Positions 35,781-48,374 are shown, counted from the stretch's first letter. The stretch: 64,000 nt of DNA from Ryuthela nishihirai (GCA_038380435.1 JAWZYU010000018.1:46859251-46923250), one strand, 5' to 3'. Notes: generated by a model from the sequence alone, not told the origin. Made by a program: numbers and translations.

Positions 35781-37440
35781 AAAACTATTTATTATTTCAT
35801 ACTTTAGTCTTAAGATATCACTGAATCCAATCTTTATTTTGCATACATATTTTTGAAATTAATAAAAAAATTAAGAAAACAAAACTCTTATTTCTCGTCC
35901 TTTTCCATAAATTGTGTTTTAAAATGTCTCTTCTAGTATATTATCACTGGTTATCAATATTCTAGGATATTATAATAGTTCCAACTTTGGAGGTTTTTAT
36001 AATATATATAAATTATAATAGTATATTATTTAAATTTTATAATAACTTAATTATGTGAATTTTATATTAATTATAATTATTATTATTATATTAATATTAT
36101 ATTAATTTATTTTGTATTAATTAATTAACTTTTATAATAGTTCCAAACGAAGAGGCATTAATGCAGAGATACGTTTACCTTTTGCATTACTTCTCTTTCC
36201 CCAAGCATGCATTTTAATGACCACCGAATGGAACAGAGCACTTTTGAATTCCTCCATGCAAAGAGTAGAGTTGCTGCAGCGACGATAATTCATTTTCGGG
36301 GTAAGCAAAGCTCTAAGTGCTATTGTTTCGCTGAATCAATTTAAGTCTCATAACTTGCCAACCCATTAAATCAACCTGATTACAGTTTGACCTTAAAAGA
36401 GAATGCATTTTATCTTTAGGTTCAGTTACATTAAATCACATTAGAACATTTACTACTTATAATCTTAATAAACGATATGAAAACGCTGCTCTAATAAATT
36501 AAGGTCATTTTACACACATTCTCTAATACGTAGCCATTATAAAATGTATAAAATGTAACACATTTAAAGAGAGGAGAGTTTTAGTTTGTGAAGTACTTGT
36601 ATCATTTGCAGGATTTAGTGTTCAAATATTTACGATGTTTAAGAGCAAGTGTTAAACGTTGTTTAACCAGTTTTAAGGACGAACTGCATTTGTTATTGGC
36701 GTGTAGTTAAGTGTTAATGAATTTTTTAACTTTGTGATGTATGATATTGTCAGAAACTAAGCCAATTAACTCCAAAATACAAATTCTTCAAAAAAAAACA
36801 CATCTTTATAACAATCACAAAAATATTTACTATTATAAATATATTTCATTTAAAAATTGAGTTAGGCAATTGACTCAGTAAAAATGAAGATAAAGATTTC
36901 ACACTTCTATTACAAATGCTTAATATTTATCTTGGATACTTCACAGTTTCTAGTAGTAATAAAATGAACCATAACGATTACCATGCAGCACTTTAAGCAG
37001 AAAAACATTATCCGTAGTTCTTGCCATATTAAGCGAAACATCGGTAAATGCAATGGAGAATTTTCCAGGGAGCACGAAAAAAGAGCAGACAGTATTAAGC
37101 TCATTAAATAAATTTTCTATTTATCTTGACGAAACATTGCGCTAATTATTTATTGAGTAAAAGGAATACAACATGAAAAATATTTAAGAAACGTCAGTAA
37201 AGATGCTGAAAACTTAATGTGCAGGGTAATGCAAATATTAATCAATGCAAATGAAATTATAATATTTTTTACAAAGAGATATACAGAATATGCTATAAAA
37301 TGATTAGCCAATAAAGAATGAACACGTTTTGTGAGTTGAAAATATATTTTCACACAGATGTTTTTAAATAGGGAAACGACAGCGAACCGTAAATTTAAAA
37401 GAGAGTTTATACTTCACTTCTTTCACATATGCGTCGAAAC
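35781..37440. other. No gene; extremely A+T-rich
   Basis: Includes a TA/TTA-rich low-complexity stretch at 36,000-36,120. No open frame with a motif. Confidence 0.55.
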
Positions 37441-37764
37441 TAGATAGAATTGGTGCATAGTTTAAGGCCAACTCTCAAGAAGGTCAGACTGTTAACACCT
37501 TCAAGAGAGATATTTCTTCTAAAGTGGAGTAATTCCTTGTTTGAACTTTTCATTTGCTCTTTTTTGACCACGACTAATGTACTCCTGCTGAACAGTGAAT
37601 AAATCATCTCCGCATTAATTGTAATGTTTAAGTAGACTCTTAATAAGATTTTCAGATTCTGGAATTGTTTCATTCAAAGGCATAGGATGGCCAAAGAGGA
37701 TAGTTCAATGAAAAGTGCATCATAGGAAGATCCTATGCTTACTAAATAACAAAATAAATACCCC
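37441..37764 (-). other. Weak coding-like stretch, unassigned
   Basis: On the minus strand one frame reads ESENLIKSLLKHYN, stop, CGDDLFTVQQEYISRGQK, ANEKFKQGI. The composition is protein-like with a single internal stop. I cannot name a family. It may be a decayed element protein or chance. Confidence 0.2.
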
Positions 37765-38252
37765 CTCAAGTAGCTGCTTACCACAGAGGTCTGACAGGAG
37801 CCTGTTAGTTTATATGCCAAAGTAGAAGGTCTGAGAACCTCGGCAGAAAAACGACACACATATCCACTCGTGATGGTCAAACTCACTTACATCATTGCCT
37901 TTACCCATGGTTACTTCTCCGTGACTGGTTTCCAATGCATAGAGACCTGCTCTATTTACAGGCATTACCAGTTTCAGTATCCCACATGAGTGGATGTGAT
38001 GGATGTTTGTGTTGCTTTTCTGATCCCACCCTGCCAAAGACAATTTTTCCTTATATCTATTGACATCATCATACTTCAACGCCGTAATAATGGTTAAATA
38101 CCTTGTACCAATACTTATACGCTTTGAAATCTTGTGATTTTCATCTTTAGTTGTCATTGTTCTGCTAGTTATAATATTGTAAGCGACGGGGCTAAAACCC
38201 AGATCCCTTAGATCAGTAGCCTAGCGTGCTAACCACTCGGCCATGGGACGAC
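37765..38252 (-). mobile_element. SINE-B with an internal extra segment
   Basis: The tRNA-like head is on the minus strand at about 38,180-38,252 (ggctaaaacccagatccctt, 'gtgctaaccactcggccatg'). The distal part ('gctgcttaccacagaggtct', 'agtagaaggtctgaga', 'cagaaaaacga') is at 37,765-37,862. In the other copy (48,140-48,367) these parts are adjacent, so 37,863-38,172 is about 310 bp of extra sequence. The extra segment carries most of a 115-codon open frame with no family that I recognise. Confidence 0.65.
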
Positions 38253-38449
38253 TTATTACATACTACAGTTAGTAGTCGTAATATCTTCAGTGACAAATTC
38301 TCACACACGCAAAATTTTTTTACTGTTACTCGAAAAGCATGAAAAAGCTGAATGAAAACATTCGCGGCAAGTTTCTATCAGCATTGCTTCTCAAATTCTC
38401 AGAAGTCGAGGGAATCAAAATTCGCCTTGCTATTGCAATTAAGGGACAT

Positions 38450-38803
38450 TGATTGGTTGTTGAATTGTTTTACCTCTGAGCGGCACTTTTTTACATGCAA
38501 TGGGCTAAATGGCCAGGTCGCAAGGACTCAAAGAAGCTTGGGAGAGGAACCCACTAGACAGCTGTTACAAGACATGGAAGCCTCCCGTCAAGGCCATCCA
38601 CTGTGCTTTTAACATACATTAGGTATGGCTCTTCTGTTTTCAGGCACGGCTTATCTTTCCATCCACGTCCATCGGTATCCCCCTTTTTGACTGAGGGCAG
38701 GATGAGAGTTTACCGGAGATAAATCTCAACGCTGTCACAGGTGGGACTCGAACCTGAGAACTATAGGTTACAGGCCTGGCGCGCGATGGACTGAACCTGT
38801 CCC
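38450..38803 (-). mobile_element. SINE-A, full-length, diverged
   Basis: From 'gttgttgaattgttttacct' to a head with 'gggactcgaacctga' and 'ggcgcgcgatggactgaac'. Target duplication aagggacat at 38,441-38,449 and 38,804-38,812. Confidence 0.9.
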
Positions 38804-38812
38804 AAGGGACAT

Positions 38813-39301
38813 AGAATCCTTTCACATTAGATCAGCGTCTTTCTGTCAAACCGAAGGAGAGTTTTATATCTACAATATGTAGACGCTATATTAAATTTAT
38901 TTTTTCCAGAGCATACAAAAGAATTTATACAGTATAGGTCTGATATCATGAGCAGACTTGAGAGTGGTTGATAACCTGAACTGACTCAGAGCCTAAAGTC
39001 TGAAAACCTCAGTTTGCGCCCCGGTGGCAAAATATCAATTATTACATCTGGCCACTCTTAATTACATGGGTATCTTATAAAATTTTAAAACCGGAAGTCT
39101 AAATTTCAGAATTGTCCAAATTCAGGCAGATTTAGAAATAATTACTTGACAAAAAAAAGTCGAATAATCGATTTTCATTATTTCCTACAATAAATAAAAT
39201 TTCTTTTTAAAATTATTTTTAGCACTTTTTTTTCCATTTAATAAGCAACTGGTACTGAATTTTTTTCTTTTAATTATTTTCAAGAAGGTACTCACGAACG
39301 T
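38813..39301. other. No gene seen
   Basis: A+T-rich; nothing recognised. Confidence 0.5.
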
Positions 39302-39617
39302 AACGTAATTTTGGTTTCGTATACGCCTATAGCCGCTAAAGGAATGGTAAAGCCCATTAATTATCCATGAACATTACTGTCTGATAATGTGTTTTGTTTG
39401 CCTCAAAGGTAGAATTGAAAAATAATATCGAAGGGAATTTGTTCATCTTAAATACATGATAACGTAATTTTGGTTTCGTATACGCCTATAGCCGCTAAAG
39501 GAATGGTAAAGCCCATTAATTATCCATGAACATTACTGCCTGATAATGTGTTTTGTTTGCCTCAAAGGTGGAATTGAAAAATAATATCGAAGGGAATTTG
39601 TTCATCTTAAATACATG
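39302..39617. repeat. 159-bp tandem duplication
   Basis: 39,302-39,460 is repeated at 39,461-39,617 with only a few base differences (for example tactgtctg / tactgcctg and ggtagaatt / ggtggaatt). Noncoding. Confidence 0.95.
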
Positions 39618-39689
39618 GTTTAAATTAAATAAATGAACTATAAATATTATTAAAACTAAATTTATTAATTTTTAGTTAAAACTCAGTTA

Positions 39690-40385
39690 TTTTCGACAAT
39701 TAAATGAATTTTGTCGTGTTACATGCAAAGTTTTTAATCACTATATGTATCAAAGTATAGAAGAAGTACCTTGCTCTAAATATCTTGGTACTATGGTTCA
39801 TAATAAATTAAAATGGAAATTACATACGAATTATTAGTTAAGAAGTTAATTTTTATATTCTATAAGCTTTGTTTTGCGAAAAACGTAGTTGATGGTAATT
39901 TTTTAAAGATACTTTTTTATGCTTGGGTTTATTTTGCTATTCAATATAGAATGTTTTTTTTTTTTGGAGGGGATATTATTTTGCTAATATAATACCTGGC
40001 ATTAGATGGCAAAATAAAATAGCAAATTATCTATATAGTATAAGAGATGAAACATTGCAAAATATATTTTCAAATAATTCTCTTCTAACACTCACAAAAT
40101 CTTATATATATATATACAAGTCCATACTCTTTCTTTACAATAATTATGAATGGTTAAAATTAAAAGTAAAGTCTTATCACTCCACAGAATTGCGGATAAT
40201 TTACCTTGTTAAAAAAGTCAACAAAAATGTTTGTCAAAAACAAATTTTCTACCTAATTCCAAAAATGTTTAATTCATTACAAGATGATGTCAGAAACCTA
40301 AACATTCACATTATTTTGAATCATAAACCTATGGAATATTTAAATGCGAGAGATGTTTGGATTTTTGTTCAACGTAATTAAATAT
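39690..40385 (+). pseudogene. LINE reverse transcriptase relic, C-terminal
   Basis: In shifting frames it reads CSKYLGTMVHNKLKWKLH (the YLG...L.W block of LINE reverse transcriptases), then a run ending in IIPGIRWQNKIAN, and a final 108-codon frame (40,055-40,381) with QIFYLIPKMFNSLQDDVRN, comparable to the (A)PK.FNSLP pattern in the LINE at 4,192. The catalytic box is gone and frameshifts are many. Confidence 0.6.
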
Positions 40386-40899
40386 TTTTTTTTAGTTTTT
40401 CTACTAATGTTGCCTACTGATTTGTATGTAACTTATTTAATTACCCGGACGGTTTGTTATACCCCTTGATAAAACAGGGAAAATGATAAAATTATATTAT
40501 CTGTTTTTTTACCGTTTCATTTTATTTTTCTTCTTGTAGTTTCCATTCAAGATTAATTGTAAATTTTTGATGTAATGTTCTTATAATTGAATATGGAAAT
40601 GAATTATTATTTTTATTTAACAAATACACGTTCAAGCGGTACAACTCTTTATAGGGCTACTTAAGTAGACAGAATGTAACAAGGTTTCAGAACATCCTCC
40701 TAGAAGAACAATGTTGGCTAATTGAAATATAATTAATAAAGTTTAAAAAGATGAGTCCAAAATATCTTCATAACATGAAACTAATTAAGTAGACATTTAG
40801 TATTTGAATAAATAGTATCTAATCTTCAACAACATAAGATTCCTTCTTGTCAGATAATTATTAATCCCAAGTAAGACTATGAAGCTAGGGTTAAATTAA
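40386..40899. other. No gene seen
   Basis: A+T-rich, possibly the 3' untranslated part of the LINE relic before it. Confidence 0.4.
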
Positions 40900-41203
40900 T
40901 TCAATCCAAACATTCACCGAAGTTGAATCCTGAGAGTCTTCACAATTTCAAAATACATAAAGAAGCACCTCGTATATAGTGAATAAATTGCACTATAATG
41001 TCCAGCATCATAGGTATCTATTATCAGGGATTAATAGTCCTGTTAAATGGGTTCAATCCAAGCATTCACCGAAGTTGAATCCTGAAAGTCTTCACAATTT
41101 CAAAATACATAATGAGGCACTTAGTATGTAGTGAGGAAACAGCACTATAACTTCCAGCATGATAAATGTTGCTATCAGGGATTAATACTCCTTTCGTCCT
41201 ATT
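40900..41203. repeat. About 152-bp tandem duplication, diverged
   Basis: 40,900-41,051 ('ttcaatccaaacattcaccg ...') recurs at 41,052-41,203 with scattered substitutions, so it is older than the 212- and 159-bp duplications. Shared landmarks are 'aagttgaatcctga.agtctt', 'agcactataa' and 'tatcagggattaata'. Confidence 0.9.
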
Positions 41204-42879
41204 TAAGAGTTATGAAAACATAAACCATAAATGTGTTGCAATCTATTCCTGTGAATGATATCTTCACGGTTTCCTTTATTAGCTTACGGAAGCGCATGCA
41301 TGATTGAAAATTAAAGGACAATGTTGGTTTAGGTATTAGGAATTCGGAGAATTCGTAAACGCTTACGGTTGTTATCCGTGTTACTAAGTGAAAGGAAACA
41401 AATTAATCGGTTATAAATGAGCATCAGGAATTAACTTAGAAAGATAGGACTATATCAATAGACTATACGAACCAGAAACTTTGTTGATTAAAATATAAGT
41501 CAAAGGTAACTGAGAAATTCTTTTGAAAATATTGGAAATGGTTTTGAAAGTTTTTTTCTGTTTTTATACTAAGCATTGAGACCTTCAGAAAAACATGTTA
41601 TTTGTTCAATATTTGCTCAATATTTGCTTTAATATGTGTTATAATATGCTTTAATATGTGTATAGATACAGTATGATTACGTTTTAATAAATAAAAGCAA
41701 CTGCCAACTCACGATGTCATTGGTGTGTAGCTACGTCCCTCCTTACCTGAAGAGTAAGCAGCAAATGTATTGTAGAATTGCCTGTGATTGATCTAGCAAA
41801 TAGTCTTTTTTTTTATTCTTTTTGCACTACGTGAAATTGTAGCCATAAGCAAAATCGTCAACATTATGGTTATAACATAATCAGAATTACAAGACAATAC
41901 TTTAAATCGCATCACGTACCGTGTTAACGAAAAGTGTCACGAAAGAAGAAGTATCAGTACTGTTGATGCAAAATTGTTACGCTTATATATTACTATTCAT
42001 ATCTAAGAATTTTGATTTTTGCCAATTAGAAACGGCTCCGAGCAACAAAATTGAACTTCACAAGCTTACGATATAAGTCCATATTTCTTATCTACAAAAA
42101 TTCTGTATTTTACTAACATTCCAACATTGCAAAATATTAACTCCAAGGGGTTGAAAATTTGTCATCTCTGCATATCAAGAAACCTTTGCTTTTTATATTT
42201 GGCACATATAATGTGAACGTTTACGCTATCGAATGTACCTATTATAAAGAACATTTATTTATTAAAATGTGATTTAAATGCTACTCTCCAGAGAGTGCTT
42301 TGAATTTCAAATATTAAATATTTTTAATTTTTCTCGACGTCTTGATTGAGATGTCAGTTTTTGCATCTGCAGATAAAACATTGAGAATCATTGTATCATC
42401 TGAATTCTTATCCCAGTTCAGTTACGCTCAATCATAATTATATTTCAAATGCATTACATTCAACGTCTTCCTTATTTTTTTGGATTAATTACCGTAAGGT
42501 TTTGACGCTCTGAAAGTAAACTAAAAAAAAAAAAACGAAACCACGTTATCTAATCTTTCATCTTGTCGTAATCTAACCAATATCTAAAAGAATAGCATAA
42601 CATCTCCAACGAATATAAGATGCTCGTTTCCAAAGAGAACTAAGTTTTTTTCTAAGTTTTTTATTTCAGCCCTTAGTACACTATAACAGTGAAATTTCTA
42701 ACTAATGGATGATTGTGAAAGGGAAATAGTAATACTTTATCAGTACTTATGAAACAAAAAAGTTTCTATTTGTCTCTAAAACAAAAAAAGTTCCGTACCC
42801 CCTTTCCTAGTGTTAAGGAGGTAAACCTTTGGTTTCAATATAAGACTCTTCACCATCATACGTTATCACCAAAATTTTA
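41204..42879. other. No gene seen
   Basis: A+T-rich without open frames of interest. A weak similarity of 42,600-42,900 to 46,650-46,920 extends repeat R5. Confidence 0.45.
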
Positions 42880-43100
42880 TATTTCTAGAATAAACAGAGT
42901 CTGCAACACTCGTTTAAAAGTTTGACATTCAAAGACTTTTTCCATCGTTAGAGGGCGCAATTAGATCTACTAGGAGATTAGGAAAATACGAATAGTAATA
43001 TTACATCGATACCTACCTAACTGAATAAAACTGCTTAATTTAGCTCATGCCACAGGGAAAATGTTAGCACGTTTTTATTTTAAACGAGATAACAAATGGT
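42880..43100 (+). repeat. Dispersed repeat R5, copy 1
   Basis: Similar to 46,930-47,150 in the same orientation: 'cgtttaaaagttt', 'tagagggcgcaatta', 'gagatt.ggaaaa..', 'gtaatatt.catcgat.ccta'. Diverged, noncoding. Confidence 0.55.
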
Positions 43101-44274
43101 AACTTTGTGAGTCACCAATGCACACATTTACTCTATTTCACTGAGAATGACTTCCTCGTTCATGTTATTATTGTTTCCAAAGCTCTTAAACATAAAAGAG
43201 GAGAAAAATCTAAAAATTCTCCATACTTTAGTTTCCCATTCTTCAAGAACACTCAAAGATCTGTCTACTTTAAGAGTTATATACATAAATATTTCTTTCT
43301 TTTTTTATTTATTTATTTGAAGAGTTTATGCAAACAATGCATTTCAAAATGTCTTATTTATGCATTTTTATTTTTGTTATTGAACAACATCGACGACTAT
43401 TACTATTATTATTCAAAATTAAGCTAGATCTTTTAACGGCATCCACATATTTTGAGAAATTCTTTCGGTAAACAAATATTTTACTTCAAGTCACTTAACT
43501 TATATAAAAGCGACTGGAATAATTTACACTTGAATGGACTTTTAGAAATCTATTGTTGATTAGAGTAAGGATTTTGTCGAAGGAAGTGCTCGAAAGCTTC
43601 CTTCTGATGCATTTGTGTGAAATAAATTTTTATAAGAAGTACCTTTAAGTTTAGTATCAAGTTTCAAGAATAAGAAAAGAGGGAAAAATCACGTCTCTGC
43701 ATCTCAAGGTTTGCCTATTCGAGTCTAAACCATACAACAGGACAGAAACAAGAAATAACACGAAGACGCGGTACTGAGAGTCTATGAATAAATAAAGTCT
43801 ACAAGAGACGTGTGTAGTCCCACAGCACTTCCTGTTCCCCTAAGGGTACGTAAGTAGGAATAGTAACGAACAAAAGGATAAAGGCTGTTGTGAAACCCGG
43901 AGAGTGTCAACTCAGACAGCCACTGTCTATCAGGATGTTCTGTAACATGGATGCTTGCTTTTTACTAGATGGCGTCATTGTTGAAACATACCAAGTTTTC
44001 CTGATGGCATACTTAAAGAACTACATTTTCAAAAAAAAAGTTTTAAAAGATTTGTTTATGTAACAGGAAAATATCTATTTATTTTATTGACCTGGTGGAA
44101 TGCTTATCTTTTTATTATTCTTTGTCTCAGGGTTTTTCTGAGTAATATAGAACGTAATCACATCAGAGAAATATTGGTATGAGTATTAAATATTATCTCA
44201 CTCTAGGGATATTATAATTAAAATAAAATATTTCCCGTGTATCTTGTTCTGAGTAAAACTTTTGTGTTAAAATA
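43101..44274. other. No gene seen
   Basis: The 106-codon plus-strand frame at 43,107-43,427 becomes low-complexity (F/L/Y-rich from T-rich DNA) and ends in a (TAT)n tract. I do not regard it as a gene. Confidence 0.5.
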
Positions 44275-44537
44275 CAGGGTCGCCACGTGAAATCTTCGCA
44301 AATCGATTTTTTATAACTTTGGATCCGAATGAGATAGATATATAATTATATTTCTAAATACAGTGGAAATTCATAAAGTTTTTACAGCACTTTGATATGT
44401 GCTGTTTTGATTGCATGTAACACAGCTAGTCCTTATTCAATTGCCTTTCACGTACGTTCTAACATACCTGATGTCACAGAGTTCACAGTATTTCTGATCC
44501 TCTGCTGATGATCAGCCATATTTTTAACTGCTACAAC

Positions 44538-44585
44538 TTGTGGGGTTATGTCACAGAACACAATATCTGTGACGTAACCCCACAA
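44538..44585. repeat. 20-bp hairpin with one mismatch, 8-base loop
   Basis: 44,538-44,557 (ttgtggggttatgtcacaga) pairs with 44,566-44,585 except at one position. It lies just after the LLWGYV codons of the transposase, and one arm is that coding sequence. Confidence 0.9.
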
Positions 44586-44833
44586 CAAAAAATCTAGTGG
44601 GGTTATAACGGGTGAGAGAGATGGCTGTGGAATTGGGCCTCCATGTCCTAACCAGAGCCTGGAAAAATCTCATCGAGTAAGTTGCACACATGTCGTTCCC
44701 AATATGGTGGAGTTGCATCGTGCTGCACTATAACACTTGTCTGCAAATCATCGAGTTGGGAAATTGCTTAGTTTTATAGCATATTGCAATTGTCTTGCTT
44801 GTCCATGTACTCTGGAAAAAGAATTATTCGACT

Positions 44834-45219
44834 GGATTGGATTGTTTTACCTCTGAGCGGCACTTTTTTGCACACCATGGGCTAAATGGCCAGGTCACAA
44901 GGACCCCGAAGGCTCAGAGAAGGTTGGGGGAGGGGACCCACTGGAACAGCTGTTGGGAGACAGATGGTAGCCTCCCGTCAAGGCCATCCAGCGTGTTCTT
45001 TAACGTGCACAGGGTATGGCTCTCCCGCACACGGGGCCACGGCTTAACGTCCCATCCGACGGACAGCGGCCTTTCCAAGCCCATCGGTGTCCCCTACTGA
45101 CCGTGGGCAGGGCGGGGAATTTTGCGGAGATAAATCTCAACGCTGACCCAGCTGGGACTCGAACCTAGGAACTACAGATTACGAGCCTGGCGCGCTACCG
45201 ACTGAGCCACCCCCGCCCC
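44834..45219 (-). mobile_element. SINE-A, full-length, inside the mariner-like element
   Basis: Complete, well-preserved copy from the tail ('ttgttttacctctgagcggc') to the head ('gggactcgaacctagg', 'ctgagccacccccgccccg'). Exact 13-bp target duplication gaattattcgact at 44,821-44,833 and 45,220-45,232. Confidence 0.95.
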
Positions 45220-45996
45220 GAATTATTCGACTACTCTGTCATGCATTAGGCGACACCAAACATGACCTTTTGGAATGTCATGCTGCGTCGCTCTGTATTT
45301 GTGTGACTATTTGTTTCCCACATTCGAACATTACAACGGTTAACCATTCCATTTGTATGGAATAATTCTGCATCAGAAAACAGAACATGTTGCAAGAATG
45401 TTTTGTTTGTACTGATATGCTCCAGGATGTCCACAGTAAAATATAGACACTTTGCTCAGTTGTCCAGATTCAGTTGTCTGCACCTTATGGTTACAAATGA
45501 AGACTCCCAATTACGACTTTGTGCACAGTAGAGAGAAGCAGTTTAAGCTCTCTTGATTATTTTTACACAGTTTTTTGTCGCGTTCTCGAAAAATTTTTTT
45601 CTCACACTTTCAACTATTTCAGAACGTATTGCAGAATGCCTATCTCTGTACAGGATTTATGCATGCATCCTTACCTTTCGAATTGTTGGACCTGATGCTA
45701 ATGTTTTCTCCTATTTAGTTCATACATTTCACTGCATTTAGATGTCGGACTTCGCTTCAATGAACCATGCTACACACTGGGCATTTTTCTCTACTCTAGT
45801 ATAATTTTGGATACTTGCCATTAAAACTAGTAATATAAAATTACCGATGACATTAGAGTGTTCCACGTAGATGCAAAACAAAAGTTTATGAACTGCCATT
45901 TTATTTACAAAAATAATTATATTTCTGCCTCATTCTGTTTCAAAGTTATTAGGAGTCAAAGTTATAAGGGGGCGACTGTTGTGTGGCAACCCCGTA

Positions 45997-46929
45997 AAAC
46001 AATATGTTAAGAACCTTAGCTTTCAAAAACACTTCACAAAAATAAAAATTCTGTTTCTGTTATAACTAACAGGCGTTTTGGAGCGAGGACAATAAATAGT
46101 GTTTCGTCATCTGTGAACAATACCGAATGTGAATAATAATAATAAAAAACAGACAAGTCACTTGTAAAACATTCTCCACAAGTTAGGAAAAAAAGTGAAA
46201 AATCGCAATTTGCTTGTGGTTACGAGGAATGCTAGTGTATCGGCAACGTCACTAACTATCATTCCATGCTAAGAGCTATAAGCGTAGTAGAGTCAACGAT
46301 TGCTCAGTGTTTCATGACCTTTTTCTGATAATGTTGTTAATTTTCTTTTTATGACGTTGATCATGTGCTCTTAAAACATTCTTCGAATGTCAGAATGGAT
46401 TTTCCTAAATGTCACCGACTTGTCTGACATTGGTAAAGAAATTGTATGTAGTATTCGACGCACGTAACGACAAATCTAGATCATCCATATGCTACCCGTC
46501 GCTCACGAATATGTTAAAAGTGCTTACCGATGGCATACTTTATTAGTATTAAAATTTCATCTCCTGTTTCTTCCTGTATTTTCAGCCAAAAACTCTGAAG
46601 AAATTGCTAAAATCAATACAAAACTAGAAGGACGCATATCGCCTCAGGCGCATTTGAGAATCTTGTTTTCAAAGAGAAAGAAGTTTTCTTTTACCAACTA
46701 TTTAAACTCCTTAAAAGTTTTAATTTGAGCTTCCGGAAGATAGAAAAAATGCAAATAGTATTTCACTAGTAATGTACAACATAAAGTATTCGTCATTTAA
46801 TTCTTAAATCTAAAAAGTTTCATTTCCCACTCCTCTCAGAAAAGTAGATAGATTATTATTAGCTGGAGAATATTCTTTAAATCTACCACTAGTTTTTCAA
46901 ATTTCTATTCTATATATTCATCATTTGTA
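45997..46929. other. No gene seen
   Basis: A+T-rich. A 79-codon frame at 46,489 shows no motif. Confidence 0.5.
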
Positions 46930-47150
46930 AAACTGACCAAACCTTTCAAATCTCTAGCATGAACACATCGTTCGCAATATTCGTTTAAAAGTTTCGAATT
47001 TTCAAAATTTTCCACTACTAGAGGGTGTAATGAGAGCGTTAGAGAGATTCGGAAAGTGCATATCGTAATATTTCATCAATGCCTATCCAACACAAAAATA
47101 ATTTTTAATTTATCAGTGTAACCAAAAAAAGTTCGATGTCTACAGATGGA
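46930..47150 (+). repeat. Dispersed repeat R5, copy 2
   Basis: Counterpart of 42,880-43,100. Confidence 0.55.
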
Positions 47151-47775
47151 CAGACGACAACAAAGCGAACTATTATCTCATTTTCGCAGAAAACGAGATA
47201 AAAATCAGTATTTTAACTTTATTAAAACAACTTAGTTTACATTTCATGCTTCTACAACTGTATTAAAATACATTTAAATTTGCTAAATTATTTCAGTATC
47301 CCAGTTGCTAATCACTGGTATAAACAAATAAAGTGCAAAATTTTGATTGTTAATCGCTGCTGATAAAATTCACGAGCAGCCACTGAACTGAACTATTACA
47401 AAACTCAGCGAAAAGTCACATTTCGATTACAATATTAATTATATACAACATTATGATGATTCAGTTAAAATAGATTTTGATGCAATTTTTTTATCCACAG
47501 TGTCGCACTTAATGACTGTTCCGGAGATGTTAGGGACAGAAAACGTGTTATTTCAGCAATGCATTTCATATAAATAAACTTAATAAACAAAAAAAAATTT
47601 CCTCCAAATTGAAATTTTTGAAAGTTCCGAAATGGAAGTAATTTATCAAATACATAAATGATTCTAGTTTGGTAAGTTTAATATTTCAGAAACAATTGCA
47701 TCTGTTCTAGATGCTAGACATTAAATAATAAATCAAGTGTTTTTGTTCCTTTAAAAATAAGAATTCACTATGCAA
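47151..47775. other. No gene seen
   Basis: A+T-rich; nothing recognised. Confidence 0.5.
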
Positions 47776-47930
47776 ACTGCGATTTGAATAAAAGAAACTA
47801 TATATATATATAGTTTGGGTCAATACTTATGCAAAAATAATTATTACCGACAGTGGGGGTTTCGAACCCACAACTCTCTAGATACATGTCAGAGCTCTAC
47901 CGTTAAACCAACCATCAGCCGATAATTTGT
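47776..47930 (-). mobile_element. SINE-C, copy 1
   Basis: tRNA-like head on the minus strand. B box region 'gggtttcgaacccacaac' and A-box region 'agctctaccgttaaacca' as written on the plus strand. Distal part 'caatacttatgcaaaaataa'. Shares its sequence with 48,375-48,492. Not an intact tRNA (no proper acceptor stem). Confidence 0.65.
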
Positions 47931-48139
47931 TTCCACAATGTGACCTTTATATCTTTCACTGAATGTGGCGGAACTTGCGCCATCTATAATCAGGGAAGGC
48001 AACTTATTTTCCAATTGTTTTTAATGAATCAGATGTTAATGAGGAAGTCACTTACGCTTAAGCGGTATTAATGAAAATATCAATACATAATAAATACGCA
48101 AATCATCTGTAGATATAATAAAAAAAATAAATTTCCCCC

Positions 48140-48367
48140 CAAGCAGCTGCTTGCCACAGATGTCTGATAGTAGCCTATCAGTTCATTTGCCATAGTAGAA
48201 GGTCTGAGAGGATGGCAGGTCCTCAGCAGAAAAACGAGACATACATCTATGGCTTACCCGGGGTTCGAACCCAGGTCCCTTAGATCAGTTAGATCAGTAG
48301 CCCCGTGGTTCGAACTCAGGTCCCTTAGATCAGTAGCCATGCGCGCTAACCACTTGGTCACGGGACG
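48140..48367 (-). mobile_element. SINE-B, compact copy
   Basis: Head 'ggttcgaa(c/t)(c/t)caggtccctt', present twice because of a short internal repeat (48,258-48,294 and 48,307-48,334), and 'gcgcgctaaccacttggtca'. Distal part 'agcagctgcttgccacagat' and 'agtagaaggtctgagagg'. It separates the two SINE-C copies. Confidence 0.72.
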
Positions 48368-48374
48368 GCTATCC

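Larger units (their letters stand above)
44395..45790 (-). pseudogene. Mariner-like transposase, broken
   Basis: Minus strand. N-terminal remnant AQCVARFIEAKSDIQMQ. A middle frame, 45,434-45,246, carries LFSDAELFHTNGMVNRCNVR (first D region and the 'G.VNRHN.R.W' block). Beyond the SINE come VIVQHDATPPYWERHV (second D, usually QQDGAPPHW) and, further on, SLSPVITPLDFLLWGYV (third D in the TPLDFFLWG box). This is the D,D,D arrangement of the arthropod mariner-like group whose proteins are often annotated as DUF4817/DDE_3, from memory. Frameshifts, stops, the SINE and the hairpin at 44,538 inactivate it. Confidence 0.82.
44275..45994 (-). mobile_element. Mariner-like element, complete ends
   Basis: Inverted ends: left CAGGGTCGCCACGTGAAATC and right (reverse complement) CGGGGTTGCCACACAACAG, each flanked by TA (44,273-44,274 and 45,995-45,996). 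About 1.33 kb without the SINE-A insertion at 44,834. The TA target and ends fit the Tc1/mariner superfamily. Confidence 0.85.

Noticed and set aside
43107..43427. 106-codon plus-strand frame
   Set aside because: Its end is low-complexity translation of T-rich and (TAT)n DNA; no motif and no splice context.
47850..47925. Functional tRNA genes at 47.85, 48.3 and 48.45 kb
   Set aside because: B-box-like sequences lie in repeated SINE-B/C units without complete cloverleaf pairing.
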